Numbered from the stretch's first letter, positions 27,457-35,809 are shown. The stretch: 64,000 nucleotides of DNA from Erwinia aphidicola (GCF_024169515.1 NZ_JAMKCQ010000001.1:3720001-3784000); one strand, 5' to 3'. The notes: generated by a model not told the origin, from the sequence alone. Numbers and translations are program-made.

Positions 27457-27471
27457 TGCACACTCTGTGCA
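27457..27471 (+). promoter_or_regulatory. Small hairpin between molybdoenzyme and MXKDX genes
   Basis: TGCACA, CTC loop, TGTGCA, a perfect 6-bp stem in the 61-base gap. It could set relative expression of the downstream gene. No T-run follows directly. Confidence 0.3.
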
Positions 27472-27493
27472 CTCTTACTATTAAGGAAATACC

Positions 27494-27775
27494 ATGAAAA
27501 AGTTAATCAATGCAGTGATGATCTCTGGCGTGATGATGATGGGTCTGAGCGGGGCGGCACACGCAGCGGACAGCATGAAGAAAGAGAGCATGAGCCATAT
27601 GTCCCACGACTGTATGGGCAAGGATTCAATGGGCAAAGATAAGATGGGCCATGACTGTATGAAAAAAGACGGCATGAAGAAAGACGCAATGTCGAAGGAT
27701 GCGATGAAGAAAGACAGCATGGGCAAAGATTCAATGAGCAAAGATGGCATGAAAAAGGATGCCATGAGTCAGTGA
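27494..27775 (+). CDS. Exported MXKDX-pentapeptide repeat protein
   Basis: 93-residue small exported protein. A Sec signal peptide (MKKLINAVMISGV, cleavage after AHA at residues 22-24) leads to a 69-residue mature part made of M-x-K-D-x units such as MKKDG, MGKDS and MSKDA. The mature chain has 14 methionines, two cysteines (HDCM twice) and several histidines, and is otherwise Lys/Asp/Ser rich and presumably disordered. The type is known as the pentapeptide MXKDX repeat family; function unknown. It ends the cytochrome b-molybdoenzyme operon. Met/His/Cys richness suggests metal binding or a methionine-oxidation target. AAGGAA precedes the ATG. Confidence 0.85.
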   Translation: MKKLINAVMISGVMMMGLSGAAHAADSMKKESMSHMSHDCMGKDSMGKDKMGHDCMKKDGMKKDAMSKDAMKKDSMGKDSMSKDGMKKDAMSQ

Positions 27776-27782
27776 TTGATCG

Positions 27783-27816
27783 AACGCGGATGGCTTCATG
27801 CTGTGCCGTCCGCGTT
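27783..27816 (+). terminator. Hairpin after the MXKDX gene
   Basis: AACGCGGATGGC and GCCGTCCGCGTT pair with one internal mismatch around a ten-base loop, 8 bases after the stop codon. No clear T-run follows. Confidence 0.45.
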
Positions 27817-27871
27817 ACCACTTACCCGAATGCTTCGATGCTGTTGTAATAGAGATGCCTTTAGTTCAGGG

Positions 27872-28435
27872 TTATGAAATGGAAATACCCATTCTCTTAA
27901 GGATTTTATTCCCTGCAGTTTGAGGCAGCTTTATATTATTAATAATATTTATCTCATGATTAATATCGAGCCCTTCCGTATCCGAAAAGTCACAGTCGGA
28001 AAGATCTGTTCGGCGAAACTCGCAGTATGAAAAGGCAGAATTCGTAAAGCAGCTTTTCTTAAGATTGCAATCCTCAAAGGAACACTCCTTAAAGGAGCAG
28101 CTGCTGAAAGCACTGTTTTGCAACGCCAGATTAATAAAATCGACTAAGCTGAGTCGGCAATCGTAGAAGGAGAGTGAGTGCGGAATGGTCAAACCATTAA
28201 GCGAAACCCCTTGAATAAAACAATTGCGGAAAATGACATCGTTCATTCTCATAAATGACTGAGTTATCAGCCCGATTGAACTATCTGTAAACCTGCAGTT
28301 TTCGAACTCAAACTGACGCAAACGAATTTTTTCAAAGGTGCACCCGATGAAATCACAGTCAATGAAAGTACAGTTTTCTTGGGTGACATCCCTGACCTGC
28401 AGCCCTGTGTAGGTTTGATGTATGTACTCAATCAT
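27872..28435 (-). CDS. Qnr-like pentapeptide repeat protein
   Basis: 187 residues of five-residue coils with central Phe/Leu, for example CTFIDCDFIGCTFEK, SAFSSCSFKECSFEDCNLKK and FRRTDLSDCDFSD (right-handed quadrilateral beta-helix). The C-terminal helix ILKRMGISIS after an IKLPQTAGN stretch matches the dimerisation tail of Qnr proteins (LLMERLGIAV type). Qnr proteins bind DNA gyrase as DNA mimics; a similar role is possible but not shown. The gene is AT-rich compared with its neighbours and has a strong AGGAG site before the ATG at 28435, hinting at horizontal origin. It stands alone. Confidence 0.85.
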   Translation of the reverse strand: MIEYIHQTYTGLQVRDVTQENCTFIDCDFIGCTFEKIRLRQFEFENCRFTDSSIGLITQSFMRMNDVIFRNCFIQGVSLNGLTIPHSLSFYDCRLSLVDFINLALQNSAFSSCSFKECSFEDCNLKKSCFTNSAFSYCEFRRTDLSDCDFSDTEGLDINHEINIINNIKLPQTAGNKILKRMGISIS

Positions 28436-28902
28436 TTTTTCTCCTGGGCATTATCTCATTAATAAATGCCATCTTGCACATATTTTCCAGCCAGCGCTTA
28501 AACACTACTTTGCCTGGTTTTTATGTCAATTTATATTTTGAATGTTTCTAATGTGATGAATTATTAAAAATTATTTTATTGATTCTTATAGGCTCTTTTG
28601 GGGGCTTTTTATTTTCTGTTTTTCCTGGCAAGATCATTATCTTATTGAGTGGCTTCGGTTGAATTATTCGGCATGGTTACAAAAAGGCCGATAGATAGAT
28701 GGCGTTTAATGCTGTTTTTTTTTGATAATTGAAGTTCTATGCGTGGTACCGATCACGCTTTATCACTGTGGCGCAACCAACTACCAAGAGAACATGAGCT
28801 ACCTTTCCACGACTGGACTGTAGCAGAAGGAAAGCATGGGTTAACAGACTATGAGCCGCAGCGTAAGTTTGTGGGCGTGGGAAGTACCGCGCCCACGGGG
28901 TT
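28436..28902. other. AT-rich intergenic region
   Basis: 467 bases with T-rich runs and no supported coding sequence. A short plus-strand open frame from 28739 overlaps the EthD-like gene and looks like chance. The end holds the hairpin at 28871-28896. Confidence 0.5.
28871..28896 (-). terminator. Hairpin downstream of the EthD-like gene
   Basis: GTGGGCG and CGCCCAC form a 7-bp stem around a 12-base loop, seven bases beyond the stop of the minus-strand gene. No strong T-run. Confidence 0.45.
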
Positions 28903-29205
28903 TTATCCGACGCGCAATACCTCAGACACCATCTTCTGCGACTCGACGTTAGTAAAGTTTTTCACATCCGCGACAAACTCCGCACCATGCGCGTCAATTA
29001 CCTGCTGGAACTCTTCAATGCTGTTGCAGTAAACATGGCAGGCGGCAATAAACGGCGCGCTGCTGTCCAGCGGCGTATCAATTTCATAGGCGACACACTT
29101 ATCGCCCATGCGCGCTTTGAGCAGCGGCAGGTGTACATCGCGGTAATAGTCGTGGTCGAAATGGGCATCGGGCTTACGCGGGTAAAGTACGCTGAATTTG
29201 ATCAC
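28903..29205 (-). CDS. EthD-domain (dimeric alpha/beta barrel) protein
   Basis: 100-residue small protein of the EthD family: MIKFSVLYPRKPDAHFDHDY with HYY-type core DYYRDVHLPLLKARMG, then HVYCNSIEEFQQVIDAHGAE. Such proteins are ferredoxin-like dimers found near catabolic or stress genes, without a fixed activity. The start is GTG at 29205 with AAGGA seven bases upstream. No operon partner is evident. Confidence 0.85.
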   Translation of the reverse strand: MIKFSVLYPRKPDAHFDHDYYRDVHLPLLKARMGDKCVAYEIDTPLDSSAPFIAACHVYCNSIEEFQQVIDAHGAEFVADVKNFTNVESQKMVSEVLRVG

Positions 29206-29312
29206 ACTAGATTCCTTTTGAAGAGGATGGCTAAGAGAAGGAGTATAACCAGGGGCGGGCGCAGCGGGTTAGCGCATTGAGCGCTTGGCTGAGCGTTTGA
29301 CCGAAGACCTGT

Positions 29313-30503
29313 TTATAAGACCCGTTTGCTAAAAATCAGCCAGAGTAACAGCGCGCAGAGGGCTATTCCGCCCAGCGTCATATAGGCATGGCTCCACGTT
29401 GAATGGCTGACGATGGCGCCGGCCAGTGCCGGGCTGAGTGAGGCGCCCAGCCCCTGAAATAGCATCACTAAACCCAGCGCGGCGTTAATATGCCCTGAGC
29501 CGTTGAACATGGAAGCAATCAGTCCGGGTACGGCAACCCCCAGAATGCCCGCAGCGACACCGTCCAGCACCTGAACAGGAAATAACACCCACTCATTCCC
29601 CCACAAAGAGGCAATCGCGGCGCGCACTGGCAACACCACGAGGGCAATCAGAATCAGCCTGGCATAACCGCACTGAGCGGCATAGCGCGCGGTCAGCAAT
29701 GCGGCGGGGATCATCACCACCTGCGAGATCGCCACCGTTAATGCGGCATAGGTGCCTGGCGTGAACATCGCTTTAGCACCAGAGGAGGCGATCTGCATGC
29801 TCAACATCGGCAGCTGGGCCGCATTAGCCAGATGGAAGAGCAGTAACGTGGAACCTGTAACCAGCAATTCTGGCCGTTTTAACAATGCTAACAAAGAGGG
29901 AGAAACGGCCGCACCTGCCTGTTGGTTACTCCCCCTTGCCACATTATGGTCGATATCATCTTTGTTGATGGCCGAGGTACAAATCAGGGTGCATACCGCC
30001 ATCGCCGTCATCAGTAAGAAAACGGACCCGGTGCCCCAAATCCAGCAGGTGAACGCGGCCACGATGGCTATCGTCATATTGCCAGCATGGTTGAAGGCTT
30101 CATTGCGCCCCATTTGATGCACGAAAGCCTGCTGGCCGCCGATCCCCAGGGTGATACCGGCAATCGCGGGTGCGACGATAGCGGCCGCTAAGCCGGTGAC
30201 GATCTGCGATGCAATCACGATGGTGGGCGTCGGAAAATACCAGAGCGCCAGCGTGCTCAGGGTGATGAGCAGGGACGAGACGATAAGTAACAGGCGCTTG
30301 TGACGCGTGGCGTCGACGATCATCCCAGAGGGGAAGGTGGCCAGCAATCCCGCCAGGCTACCGGCGGTCATCACCAGGCCAATATCATCCGCCTGCCAGT
30401 GGTGAGAGACCAGAAATATCCCGAGGAATGGCCCCAGCCCGTCGCGAACGTCGGCAATAAAAAAGTTGAGCAAACAGAGCACTTGCAGTGAACGTAATTT
30501 CAT
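29313..30503 (-). CDS. MFS transporter
   Basis: Twelve-helix major facilitator of 396 residues. The start MKLRSLQVLCLLNFFIADVR at 30503 is chosen because the longer reading adds 25 residues rich in Pro, Tyr and Cys that do not resemble an MFS N-terminus. DGLGPFLGIFL, SLAGLLATFPSGMIVDATRHKR (the MFS motif A position, quoted by the parts GLLATFPSGMI and DATRHKR) and the central charged loop AINKDDIDHN are visible. It resembles predicted drug- or sugar-efflux carriers; substrate unknown. The ribosome site is weak. Confidence 0.82.
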   Translation of the reverse strand: MKLRSLQVLCLLNFFIADVRDGLGPFLGIFLVSHHWQADDIGLVMTAGSLAGLLATFPSGMIVDATRHKRLLLIVSSLLITLSTLALWYFPTPTIVIASQIVTGLAAAIVAPAIAGITLGIGGQQAFVHQMGRNEAFNHAGNMTIAIVAAFTCWIWGTGSVFLLMTAMAVCTLICTSAINKDDIDHNVARGSNQQAGAAVSPSLLALLKRPELLVTGSTLLLFHLANAAQLPMLSMQIASSGAKAMFTPGTYAALTVAISQVVMIPAALLTARYAAQCGYARLILIALVVLPVRAAIASLWGNEWVLFPVQVLDGVAAGILGVAVPGLIASMFNGSGHINAALGLVMLFQGLGASLSPALAGAIVSHSTWSHAYMTLGGIALCALLLWLIFSKRVL

Positions 30504-30615
30504 ACATAACCCCGGGTGAAGCAAGAACACGCAATAAGGTGAGAGATGACAATAGGGGGGATATCTGAATTTTTCCACTGCAACTTACACCCGGCAACCT
30601 GCACCCTGAATCCGC

Positions 30616-31878
30616 CTATTTCGCCACCGGAAAATCGGCGTAGCGCGTGGTATACGCGGGCGACAGCATCTCGCGCTTCATCGCCCAGGCTTTCTCAATC
30701 CCCTGGCCGGCAAACCACACTTTGCCTTTCCCCGAGCGGTTCAGCGTGTCGATCGCCGCCATCAGTGCCGCGCTGTCAGGCCTGGGCTGACAGTCGTCAA
30801 ACAGGTTCAGCTGCGCCACGCCGCTGCTGAAAAAATCCGCCAGCATCACGCCCGCCTTCATATAGCGGTGGCCGTCGCGCCAGATGCGGTCCAGCGCGTC
30901 GGTGGCGGCCTGAATAATATCGCGCGTGTCGTTCGACGGCGTCAGCAGCTTGCTGGCGGCCTGGTTACCGTAAAACACCTCATCCTGCGCGTGCGGGCTG
31001 GTGCGCAGAAAGACGCTGATAAAGCGGCAGAACTGCTTTTCCTGGCGCAGCTTTTCGGCGGCGCGTTCGGCATAGGCGCAGACGGCCTGGTGCATCTCTT
31101 CATAGGCGGTGATGCGGTGGCCGAACGAGCGGCTGCAGATAATCTGCTGCTTGGTGGGGGAGAACTCCTCCATGCCGAGGCACGGTTCGCCGCGCAGCTC
31201 GCGGGCGGTGCGCTCCAGCACCACGTTGAAGTGCTTGCGCACCACCCAGCTGGAGCAGTCGGCCAGCTGCAGCGCGCTCTCAATACCCATCAGATTAAGC
31301 TTTTTGCTGATGCGCCGCCCCACGCCCCACACTTCCTCTACCGGCACCAGCGCCAGCAGCTTACGCTGACGGTCGACGTTCGACAGATCGACCACACCGC
31401 CGGTCTTTTTCCACGTTTTCGCCGCATGATTGGCGAGTTTCGCCAGCGTTTTGGTCGGCCCGATCCCCACGCCAACGGTCAGCCCGGTGTTTTTCAGCAC
31501 CTGGTTGCGCATCTGGTGGCCGAAGGTGTCCAGCGGCATACAGTTATTCACGCCGCTGACGTCGACAAAGGCTTCATCAATGGAGTAGATCTCAATGGCC
31601 GGGCCGATCTCCGTCAGGGTATTCATTACCCGACTGCTGAGGTCGGCATACAGCGCGTAGTTGGAGCTAAAGACGTGCACCTTCTGGCGGTGCAGCTCGT
31701 TTTTCAGCTTGAAGTAGGGCGCGCCCATCTTGATCCCCAGCATTTTGGCCTCGGCCGAGCGCGAGATCACGCAGCCGTCGTTATTCGACACCACCACCAC
31801 CGGCTGCCCGCGCAGATCCGGGCGAAACACCGTCTCGCACGAGGTGTAGAAGCTGTTGACGTCAACGAGGGCGAACAT
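30616..31878 (-). CDS. umuC: DNA polymerase V catalytic subunit UmuC
   Basis: Y-family translesion polymerase, 420 residues (E. coli 422). Catalytic acidic residues are in MFALVDVNSFYTSCE and YSIDEAFVDVSG. The little-finger region is followed by the beta-clamp peptide QLNLFDD near residue 360. It lies 2 bases after umuD in one SOS-controlled operon, so it works with processed UmuD dimer to bypass lesions. The gene is intact. Confidence 0.96.
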   Translation of the reverse strand: MFALVDVNSFYTSCETVFRPDLRGQPVVVVSNNDGCVISRSAEAKMLGIKMGAPYFKLKNELHRQKVHVFSSNYALYADLSSRVMNTLTEIGPAIEIYSIDEAFVDVSGVNNCMPLDTFGHQMRNQVLKNTGLTVGVGIGPTKTLAKLANHAAKTWKKTGGVVDLSNVDRQRKLLALVPVEEVWGVGRRISKKLNLMGIESALQLADCSSWVVRKHFNVVLERTARELRGEPCLGMEEFSPTKQQIICSRSFGHRITAYEEMHQAVCAYAERAAEKLRQEKQFCRFISVFLRTSPHAQDEVFYGNQAASKLLTPSNDTRDIIQAATDALDRIWRDGHRYMKAGVMLADFFSSGVAQLNLFDDCQPRPDSAALMAAIDTLNRSGKGKVWFAGQGIEKAWAMKREMLSPAYTTRYADFPVAK

Positions 31879-31880
31879 GG

Positions 31881-32300
31881 CTACTGATGCGCTTTCAGGG
31901 TAAAGGTCACCACGCCGAAGATTTCCAGCTCTTCCTCGTTATGGAAGGTGATCGGCGCGTACTGGCTGTTGTGGGCGAACAGCTGCAAAACGGGGCGGGT
32001 GCGCAGCTCTTTCACCGTGAACTCGCCCGCCACGGCGGCCACCACGATGTTGCCGTGCACGGCATCGAGCGAGCGGTCAACGATCAGCAGGTCGCCATCG
32101 CCAATCCCCGCACCAATCATCGAATCACCGCTGACCTTAATAAAGTAGGTGGCGCTCGGATGTTTAATCGCCAGCTTGTTGAGGTCGAGCGTCTCCTCAA
32201 CATAGTCCTGCGCCGGGCTGGGAAAGCCGCACGGCACCCGTTCGATAAACAGCGGGAGCGGCAGAGCCGGGGTGATGATGGCTGGGCGGATGAACGGCAT
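31881..32300 (-). CDS. umuD: DNA polymerase V subunit UmuD
   Basis: 139 residues, the same as E. coli UmuD, from the ATG at 32300; an in-frame upstream start would run through the LexA box and is rejected. Self-cleavage site Cys24-Gly25 (RVPCGFPS), catalytic Ser60 (KVSGDSMIG) and Lys97 (FTVKELR) are all conserved. RecA-stimulated cleavage yields UmuD', the accessory subunit of polymerase V. It is first in the umuDC operon and is directly downstream of the LexA site. Confidence 0.97.
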   Translation of the reverse strand: MPFIRPAIITPALPLPLFIERVPCGFPSPAQDYVEETLDLNKLAIKHPSATYFIKVSGDSMIGAGIGDGDLLIVDRSLDAVHGNIVVAAVAGEFTVKELRTRPVLQLFAHNSQYAPITFHNEEELEIFGVVTFTLKAHQ

Positions 32301-32317
32301 AGTCTGAATCTCAATGT

Positions 32318-32337
32318 TACTGTGTTTATATACAGTA
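32318..32337 (-). promoter_or_regulatory. LexA (SOS) box of umuDC
   Basis: TACTGTGTTTATATACAGTA, a full 20-base consensus site with CTG-N10-CAG, 18 bases upstream of the umuD start codon. Confidence 0.97.
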
Positions 32338-32596
32338 TTACTGAATGCCGCCATCGATCAAGCGTCTTTCGCGCAGGTTCTGGAAAGCCTCTGAAGAGGC
32401 GGGGAATTTAGGTGATGCTGGAAAGGATAGCGCTGAGGTTCAGAGGGATAACGTGGGAGTATATCGCGGGTAATATCCAGTATGGCGACTCATGGATGAA
32501 ACAGAAAGCCTGATGGCAATTGCCGCTCAATGGCAGGGGTATCCGCCAGCGGCTATGCTCTCTGCTGACGGACGCCATTCATCATCAGGAGAAGCC

Positions 32597-33046
32597 ATGA
32601 AGGAATTTGATTACCAGCGCGATTTCAGCCAGATCGATTTCAGGAAACACCCGGAGCAGTACCAGGTCGGGCGCGGGGAGCAGGGCGTGCTGATGGTTGA
32701 GCCGTATAAAAGTGAGATCCTGCCGCACTGGCGCTTCAAAACGCCCGAAGTGGCGGAGATCTCTGCCGACGCCATCATGGCGCTGTTTGAAGCGTATCGC
32801 CGCGATGATGACTTCGTCGGCATGGATATGGCACGCAAGTTTATTCAGATGGGCTATACGCGCGCCAGGCGCTACGCCAACCACAAAGGCGGGCGTAAAT
32901 ATGATGCGCAGGGCGAGATATTGCCGTATCAGCTGAATGAAGAGAAGGCCGCCGCCGCCGCCATTTTTAAAGCCCACTGGGACAGCATTCGCCAGGATAA
33001 AGACTACCTGGCGCGGCGCAAAAAGCATCAACAGCAGTTCGGCTAA
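32597..33046 (+). CDS. DUF4385-type protein
   Basis: 149-residue soluble protein of unknown function, resembling the DUF4385 family: FDYQRDFSQIDFRKHPEQYQ with VGRGEQGVLMVEPYKSEILP (quoted in two parts), then DMARKFIQMGYTRARRYANH and KYDAQGEILPYQ. The ATG at 32597 has CAGGAGA upstream; an in-frame start at 32492 would include that ribosome site. Its end overlaps the end of the convergent TetR gene by 4 bases. Confidence 0.8.
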   Translation: MKEFDYQRDFSQIDFRKHPEQYQVGRGEQGVLMVEPYKSEILPHWRFKTPEVAEISADAIMALFEAYRRDDDFVGMDMARKFIQMGYTRARRYANHKGGRKYDAQGEILPYQLNEEKAAAAAIFKAHWDSIRQDKDYLARRKKHQQQFG

Positions 33047-33648
33047 GCCCCTTTGCCGACGGGTTCGGGGGGCGCGACCAGGATAACGGTGATAAACGCG
33101 TTGATATCTGCCGTTGCAGCCTGCTGTGCAGCGGGGGATGGGGAGATAATCAGCTGGTCGGCATAGCCGTTGAGCATCGCCCACAGCTGGCGCGTCACCC
33201 GCTGCGCATCACGATGGCGAAAGTGACCGGCCGTGATACCGCGGTCGATAATGTCAGCCAGCAGTGCCTGCCACTGCGCCATCATCGCCTCCGCCAGCTG
33301 CGCCCACTCCTCATCGCGGATCGCCAGCTGCCAAAGCGAGCTGTACAGCGACCAGCTGGCGTCCGGTGCGGCGGGCAGGTAGTTTTGCACAAACGCGCTG
33401 AGCTGTGAGCGCGCTTCGAGCGCGCCAATCTCATCAGCAAACTCTACGCGGTCGCGCTGCATAAATAGCGTCATCGCCTCTTTGCACAATGTTTCCCAGT
33501 CGCGGAAGTAGTGATAGATGTGGCTGCGCGAGATGCCGAGCTGTTCGGTCAGCTCGCGGGTGGTCACGCGCTCAATGCCTTTTTCGCTAAACAGCGTAAT
33601 TGCGCCATCAAGAATACGGGCGCGTAATACTTCAGCGGTCTCTTTCAT
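33043..33648 (-). CDS. TetR-family repressor
   Basis: 201-residue regulator. The N-terminal helix-turn-helix is RVTTRELTEQLGISRSHIYH with YFRDWETLCKEA, followed by a ligand-binding helical domain. The ATG at 33648 (MKETAEV) is used, with GGGAAG upstream; the longer reading would cross one of the palindromes. Two identical-type palindromes (33677-33692 and 33711-33726) lie between this gene and the divergent ABC membrane protein gene, so it probably represses both. The ligand is unknown. Confidence 0.9.
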   Translation of the reverse strand: MKETAEVLRARILDGAITLFSEKGIERVTTRELTEQLGISRSHIYHYFRDWETLCKEAMTLFMQRDRVEFADEIGALEARSQLSAFVQNYLPAAPDASWSLYSSLWQLAIRDEEWAQLAEAMMAQWQALLADIIDRGITAGHFRHRDAQRVTRQLWAMLNGYADQLIISPSPAAQQAATADINAFITVILVAPPEPVGKGA

Positions 33649-33676
33649 TGTTGCTTCCCACGGCTCCATGTTGACT

Positions 33677-33692
33677 TTGAGCAACTGCTCAA
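33677..33692. promoter_or_regulatory. TetR operator 1
   Basis: TTGAGCAACTGCTCAA: inverted arms TTGAGCA and TGCTCAA separated by two bases. It lies 29 bases upstream of the tetR start. Confidence 0.75.
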
Positions 33693-33710
33693 ATAGACTG
33701 CATCTGGTTT

Positions 33711-33726
33711 TTGAGCAACCGCTCAA
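33711..33726. promoter_or_regulatory. TetR operator 2
   Basis: TTGAGCAACCGCTCAA: same arms with one mismatch (CGCTCAA). It lies 26 bases upstream of the ABC membrane gene start, 34 bases centre to centre from operator 1 (about three helical turns). Confidence 0.75.
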
Positions 33727-33752
33727 GCCTAATCCTACCAGAAAATAATCCG

Positions 33753-34646
33753 ATGAAAACCTGTACCACTGCGGAAATCGTACCGACTTCCGCCAGCGCG
33801 ATCGCCACGCTGAAACTGCTTGGCCGCCGCCACAGCAAAAAATTGATCCTCACGCTGCTGCTGGTGATTGCCGAAAACGTCACCTATCTGCTCTATCCGC
33901 TGGCGGCCGGATTTGCCATTAACGCCATTCTCAGCGGCCAGGCGCTGCATGCGGTGCTGTATGCGGCGATGGTGTTTACCATGTGGGCGATTGGTGCCGC
34001 ACGCCGCAGCGTGGATACGCGCACCTTTGCCCGCATCTATGCCGGGCTGGCGGTGCCGGTGATCCTCACCCAGCGCCAGCAAAACCATCCGCCGTCGACC
34101 GTGGCCGCCCGCGTGGCGCTGTCGCGCGAGTTTGTCGACTTCTTCGAGCAACACCTGCCGGTGCTGATCACCTCGGTGGCGTCGATTACCGGCGCGGCGG
34201 TGATGCTGCTGGCGATTGAGTTCTGGACCGGCATTGCCTGTCTGGTGATTCTGGCGTTTTTCAGCCTGTTTCTGCGCGGCTACACGCGCAAAAATGAGCG
34301 GCTGTTTGGCCGCCTCAATGACCGGCTGGAGAAAGAGGTGCGCTTTGTCACCCACGCCGAAACGCCTGCGCTGACGCGCCATTACCGCGTGCTGGCCGGG
34401 CTGCGCATCCGCCTGTCGGACCGCGAAGCCTGGGGCTATCTGGCAATTGGTAGCGCCGCAGCGCTGCTGTTTGCACTGACCATTCTGTATATGACGCTGA
34501 AGGGCGGGGCGGATGCGGGCCACATCTACTCGGTGATGACCTATATGTGGATGTTCGCCATGAGCCTCGACGATGGCCCGCAGCTGCTGGAGAAATATTC
34601 TCAGCTGAAGGATATTGGCAAACGCGTGAATACCGGGCTGGAGTAA
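33753..34646 (+). CDS. ABC six-transmembrane-domain protein lacking an ATPase domain
   Basis: 297 residues of ABC-exporter-type membrane domain: LILTLLLVIAENVTYLLYPL, a TFARIYAGLAVPVI loop, EFVDFFEQHLPVLITSVASI and the final YMWMFAMSLDDGPQLLEKYS coupling region. No Walker A, signature or Walker B motif is present, and no ATPase gene is adjacent. It resembles the small family of stand-alone ABC membrane domains. The ATG at 33753 starts at MKTCTTAE. Divergent from and probably controlled by the TetR gene. The job (channel, partner of a distant ATPase, or resistance) is unknown. Confidence 0.83.
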   Translation: MKTCTTAEIVPTSASAIATLKLLGRRHSKKLILTLLLVIAENVTYLLYPLAAGFAINAILSGQALHAVLYAAMVFTMWAIGAARRSVDTRTFARIYAGLAVPVILTQRQQNHPPSTVAARVALSREFVDFFEQHLPVLITSVASITGAAVMLLAIEFWTGIACLVILAFFSLFLRGYTRKNERLFGRLNDRLEKEVRFVTHAETPALTRHYRVLAGLRIRLSDREAWGYLAIGSAAALLFALTILYMTLKGGADAGHIYSVMTYMWMFAMSLDDGPQLLEKYSQLKDIGKRVNTGLE

Positions 34647-34656
34647 GCGGCAGGTT

Positions 34657-34688
34657 GACGCGCGCATCACCGCATGGCGATGCGCGTC
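34657..34688 (+). terminator. Terminator after the ABC membrane protein gene
   Basis: GACGCGCGCATC and GATGCGCGTC pair (with a GC bulge) around a ten-base loop, followed by TGTTTT. It lies between convergent genes. Confidence 0.6.
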
Positions 34689-34693
34689 TGTTT

Positions 34694-35704
34694 TCAGGAG
34701 CGGTTCAGCTCGTTAATCAGCTTGCTGTTGAAGTCCGTCGGGTCTTCCATCTGCGGGGCGTGGCCCATACCGGGAAACTCAATCAGCCGCGCACCGGGAA
34801 TCATCTTCGCTACCTGTTTGCCCAGCACGTTATAGTGACCGATCTTCGCTTTGACCTCTGGCGGCGCAATATCGCTGCCAATTGCCGTGGTGTCGGCATC
34901 GCCAATCATCAGCGTGGTCGGCACTTTGAGCTGTGGGAACTCGTAAAACACCGGCTGCGTGAAAATCATGTCGTAGATCAGTGCGGAGTTCCAGGCGACG
35001 ATTTCGTGCCCCGGTCCCTTATTCAGCCCGGCCAGCATATCCACCCAGCGGTCGTATTCCGGCTTCCACTGCCCGGCGTAGTAGGTGTTCTGCTCATATT
35101 TGCGGATGCCTGCAGCATCCAGCTTCAGCTCGCGCTGATACCACTGGTCGACGCTGCGCCACGGCACGCCTTTGGCTTTCCAGTCTTCCAGCCCGATCGG
35201 ATTGACCAGAACCAGCTTTTCGGTAGCCTGCGGATAGCTCAGGGCGTAGCGCGTCGCCAGCATGCCGCCGGTGGAGTGGCCAACGATAATGGCTTTGTCG
35301 ATGCCGAGGCTGCCCAGCAGGGCGTGAGTATTGAGCGCCAGCTGCTGGAAGCTGTACTGATAATGGGCGGGCTTGCTGGCGCTGCAAAAGCCGATCTGAT
35401 CCGGCGCGATCACCCGATATCCGGCGCTGCTCAGCGCTTTGATGCTGCTTTCCCATGTTGCACCGCAGAAGTTTTTCCCGTGCATCAGGACGGCGGTGTG
35501 GCCGTTGGCCTTGCCGGTTGGCGCCACGTCCATATAGCCCATTTTCAGCGACTGCTGCTGCGAGTCAAAGCTGAACTGCTTAAGCGGATAAGGGTACTCA
35601 AAGCCCTGCAATTCCGGGCCGTATCCCTGCTGCGGGCTGGCGGCAACGGCGCTGCCGGACAAGGCCAGGGCCAGCAGCAGGCATGAACGGGTCAAAAATG
35701 GCAT
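34694..35704 (-). CDS. Exported alpha/beta hydrolase
   Basis: 336 residues. Sec signal peptide MPFLTRSCLLLALALSGSAVAA, then an alpha/beta-hydrolase fold: oxyanion HGKNFCG, nucleophile elbow VGHSTGGM with the catalytic Ser, late Asp in IGDADTTA, and the catalytic His in GMGHAPQMEDP. The location is periplasmic or secreted. It resembles haloalkane dehalogenase/epoxide hydrolase-like esterases; substrate unknown. The gene is single, convergent with the ABC membrane protein gene. Confidence 0.88.
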   Translation of the reverse strand: MPFLTRSCLLLALALSGSAVAASPQQGYGPELQGFEYPYPLKQFSFDSQQQSLKMGYMDVAPTGKANGHTAVLMHGKNFCGATWESSIKALSSAGYRVIAPDQIGFCSASKPAHYQYSFQQLALNTHALLGSLGIDKAIIVGHSTGGMLATRYALSYPQATEKLVLVNPIGLEDWKAKGVPWRSVDQWYQRELKLDAAGIRKYEQNTYYAGQWKPEYDRWVDMLAGLNKGPGHEIVAWNSALIYDMIFTQPVFYEFPQLKVPTTLMIGDADTTAIGSDIAPPEVKAKIGHYNVLGKQVAKMIPGARLIEFPGMGHAPQMEDPTDFNSKLINELNRS

Positions 35705-35809
35705 CCATCTTCTCCATCAGATTCAGCGGGTAGGGGCAATAGCATAGCCTGCTTTGCCCTGAAGTTTTCGCACTGAAGCCAGTCGTTACAATGATTTACC
35801 TAAGCGCGT

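Noticed and set aside
28739..29032. 97-codon plus-strand frame
   Set aside because: Overlaps the well-supported EthD-like gene, lacks a ribosome site and has no family resemblance.
30868..31887. 339-codon plus-strand frame opposite umuC
   Set aside because: Shadow of umuC, low-complexity His/Gln/Arg composition.
34547..35686. 379-codon plus-strand frame opposite the exported hydrolase gene
   Set aside because: The hydrolase on the other strand has a signal peptide and all catalytic motifs; this frame has neither motif nor ribosome site.
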